Below are positions 63,459 through 64,000 of a stretch of 64,000 bases of DNA, in pieces; the stretch's first letter is position 1; the number at the start of each line of letters is the position of its first letter. The stretch is taken from assembly GCF_000153485.2 (NCBI RefSeq), contig NC_018721.1, positions 4,154,001 to 4,218,000 of the forward strand, given 5' to 3'. The translations under genes and the position numbers were made by a program. This DNA is from Psychroflexus torquis ATCC 700755 (GTDB lineage: Bacteria; Bacteroidota; Bacteroidia; Flavobacteriales; Flavobacteriaceae). Under the pieces are notes generated by a model that saw only the letters and a list, made by a program, of their open reading frames with translations, was not told where the DNA came from and did no database searches.

Positions 63459-63607
63459 GCTTGTTGGCAACAACAAGTATAAGCGTAGTGAGAGATTTCG
63501 AAGCACTTACTTTCAATTTACCGTAATGTTTGTTAATTACAAGGTATTTATATTTAGACGCTTAGCCCACATTACGCTTATACAATATTGTGAGCTTTTA
63601 CTTTTTT
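63459..63607 (-). repeat. attC-like site G (short type), after the CPBP gene
   Basis: GTATAAGCGTA (63477-63487) and TACGCTTATAC (63573-63583) are perfect 11-bp complements enclosing about 85 bases with a TACGG/CCGTA-like interior. Outside stand GTTGTTGCCAAC on the far side and CACAATATT on the gene side. It is the cleanest single hairpin in the array. Confidence 0.7.
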
Positions 63608-64000
63608 TTATATAACGAATCCAACGACAAGGTATGTTATGACATTCGCTAATCCGTGAGCAATCCAACTTGGAATTATACTCCCGTTTCCTTTTTTTTC
63701 ATTCAAATATCCAAATACATAAGCTGCAACTGTTGGGAAAATAAAAATCAAACTCAAATAAATGAAATTAGTAGTAATTACAGCAAATAGAATCATGTGT
63801 AATATTCCGAAAATTATTGCTTGCATAATATTGCCTTTTATAAATCCAAGAGAACTGATTAAACGTTTAGCAATAAATCCCCTAAATAATATCTCTTCTG
63901 CAAATGACGTTTTGAATATTGCAATTATTAATAGGATAATTATGGAATTAGTTCCAAAATCCATTGCCCTTAATTTTCCCGTTATACTATTCGGATCAAA
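63608..64000 (-). CDS. CPBP intramembrane protease (Abi/CAAX type), 5' partial
   Basis: The visible 130 residues include SFAEEILFRGFIAKRL (the EExxxR motif), HMILFAVITT, and a C-terminal membrane segment with SWIAHGLANVITYLVV (HxxxN motif). Four hydrophobic segments are visible. The frame is open from the ATG at 63964 to the window edge (FDPNSITGKLRA upstream), so the gene continues beyond it. CPBP proteases process prenylated proteins or act in bacteriocin immunity. Confidence 0.85.
   Translation of the reverse strand, partial: FDPNSITGKLRAMDFGTNSIIILLIIAIFKTSFAEEILFRGFIAKRLISSLGFIKGNIMQAIIFGILHMILFAVITTNFIYLSLIFIFPTVAAYVFGYLNEKKGNGSIIPSWIAHGLANVITYLVVGFVI

Noticed and set aside
33451..64000. 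Prophage as the identity of the accessory region
   Set aside because: Only the S24 repressor is phage-like; no terminase, portal, capsid, tail, lysis or integrase genes are present.

Overview
The window looks like the chromosome of a low-GC marine-type Flavobacteriaceae (Bacteroidota). Support: flavobacterial marker genes (a Lacal_2735-type mini-protein, a FolK-deoxynucleoside kinase fusion, BatA-like and GH3-like proteins, a two-gene methylmalonyl-CoA mutase), scarce Shine-Dalgarno signals, and TAnnTTTG-type -7 promoter boxes with a TTG -33 element. The clearest promoter drives the tRNA-Arg gene.

Region 1 (1-33.57 kb) is ordinary chromosome with genes on both strands. It holds a LOG protein (cut by the left edge), an inactive-looking M1 peptidase homologue, folE-msrA, a LolD-type ATPase, a GAF histidine kinase, a BatA-like membrane protein, a dihydroorotase-like protein lacking metal ligands, udk, a DivIC/FtsB-like protein, mutA-mutB, GH3, an IS3-family element inside a long inverted repeat, an AsmA-like protein, yhhQ, folK-dNK, an amine oxidase, cysE-cysM, fabH-fabI, holA, a GT2, an OmpA lipoprotein and tRNA-Arg(UCU).

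Region 2 (33.6 kb to the right edge) is accessory DNA, and every credible gene in it lies on the minus strand. It contains an S24/HTH regulator, a type I restriction-modification locus (hsdR, hsdS broken by an in-frame stop, hsdM) split by a REP-associated transposase, two DUF2971 genes (one broken), a HARE-HTH/deoxyinosine-glycosylase-like protein, a MORN-AHH toxin with an Imm11-like immunity protein, an SH3 protein, a caspase-like protease, a restriction-type nuclease, a giant sacsin-like ATPase with DUF3883, an AbiL-like AAA/RloB pair, HigBA and a CPBP protease cut by the right edge.

The main discovery candidate is the DNA between these genes. Single genes or small operons are each followed by a foldable inverted-repeat site, either short (about 70-200 bp) or long (about 370-470 bp, six related copies). 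For at least seven units, the bases at the start of the unit are the reverse complement of the bases at its end (7 to 14 bp, each pair different). That is the signature expected of integron gene cassettes with attC sites. The sites do not match the canonical attC core heptamers beyond GTT/AAC, and no integrase is visible, so this may be a divergent, undescribed cassette system. If so, its recombinase should lie beyond the right edge.

Limits: everything is read by eye from one sequence. Product names rest on remembered family motifs, not on searches.
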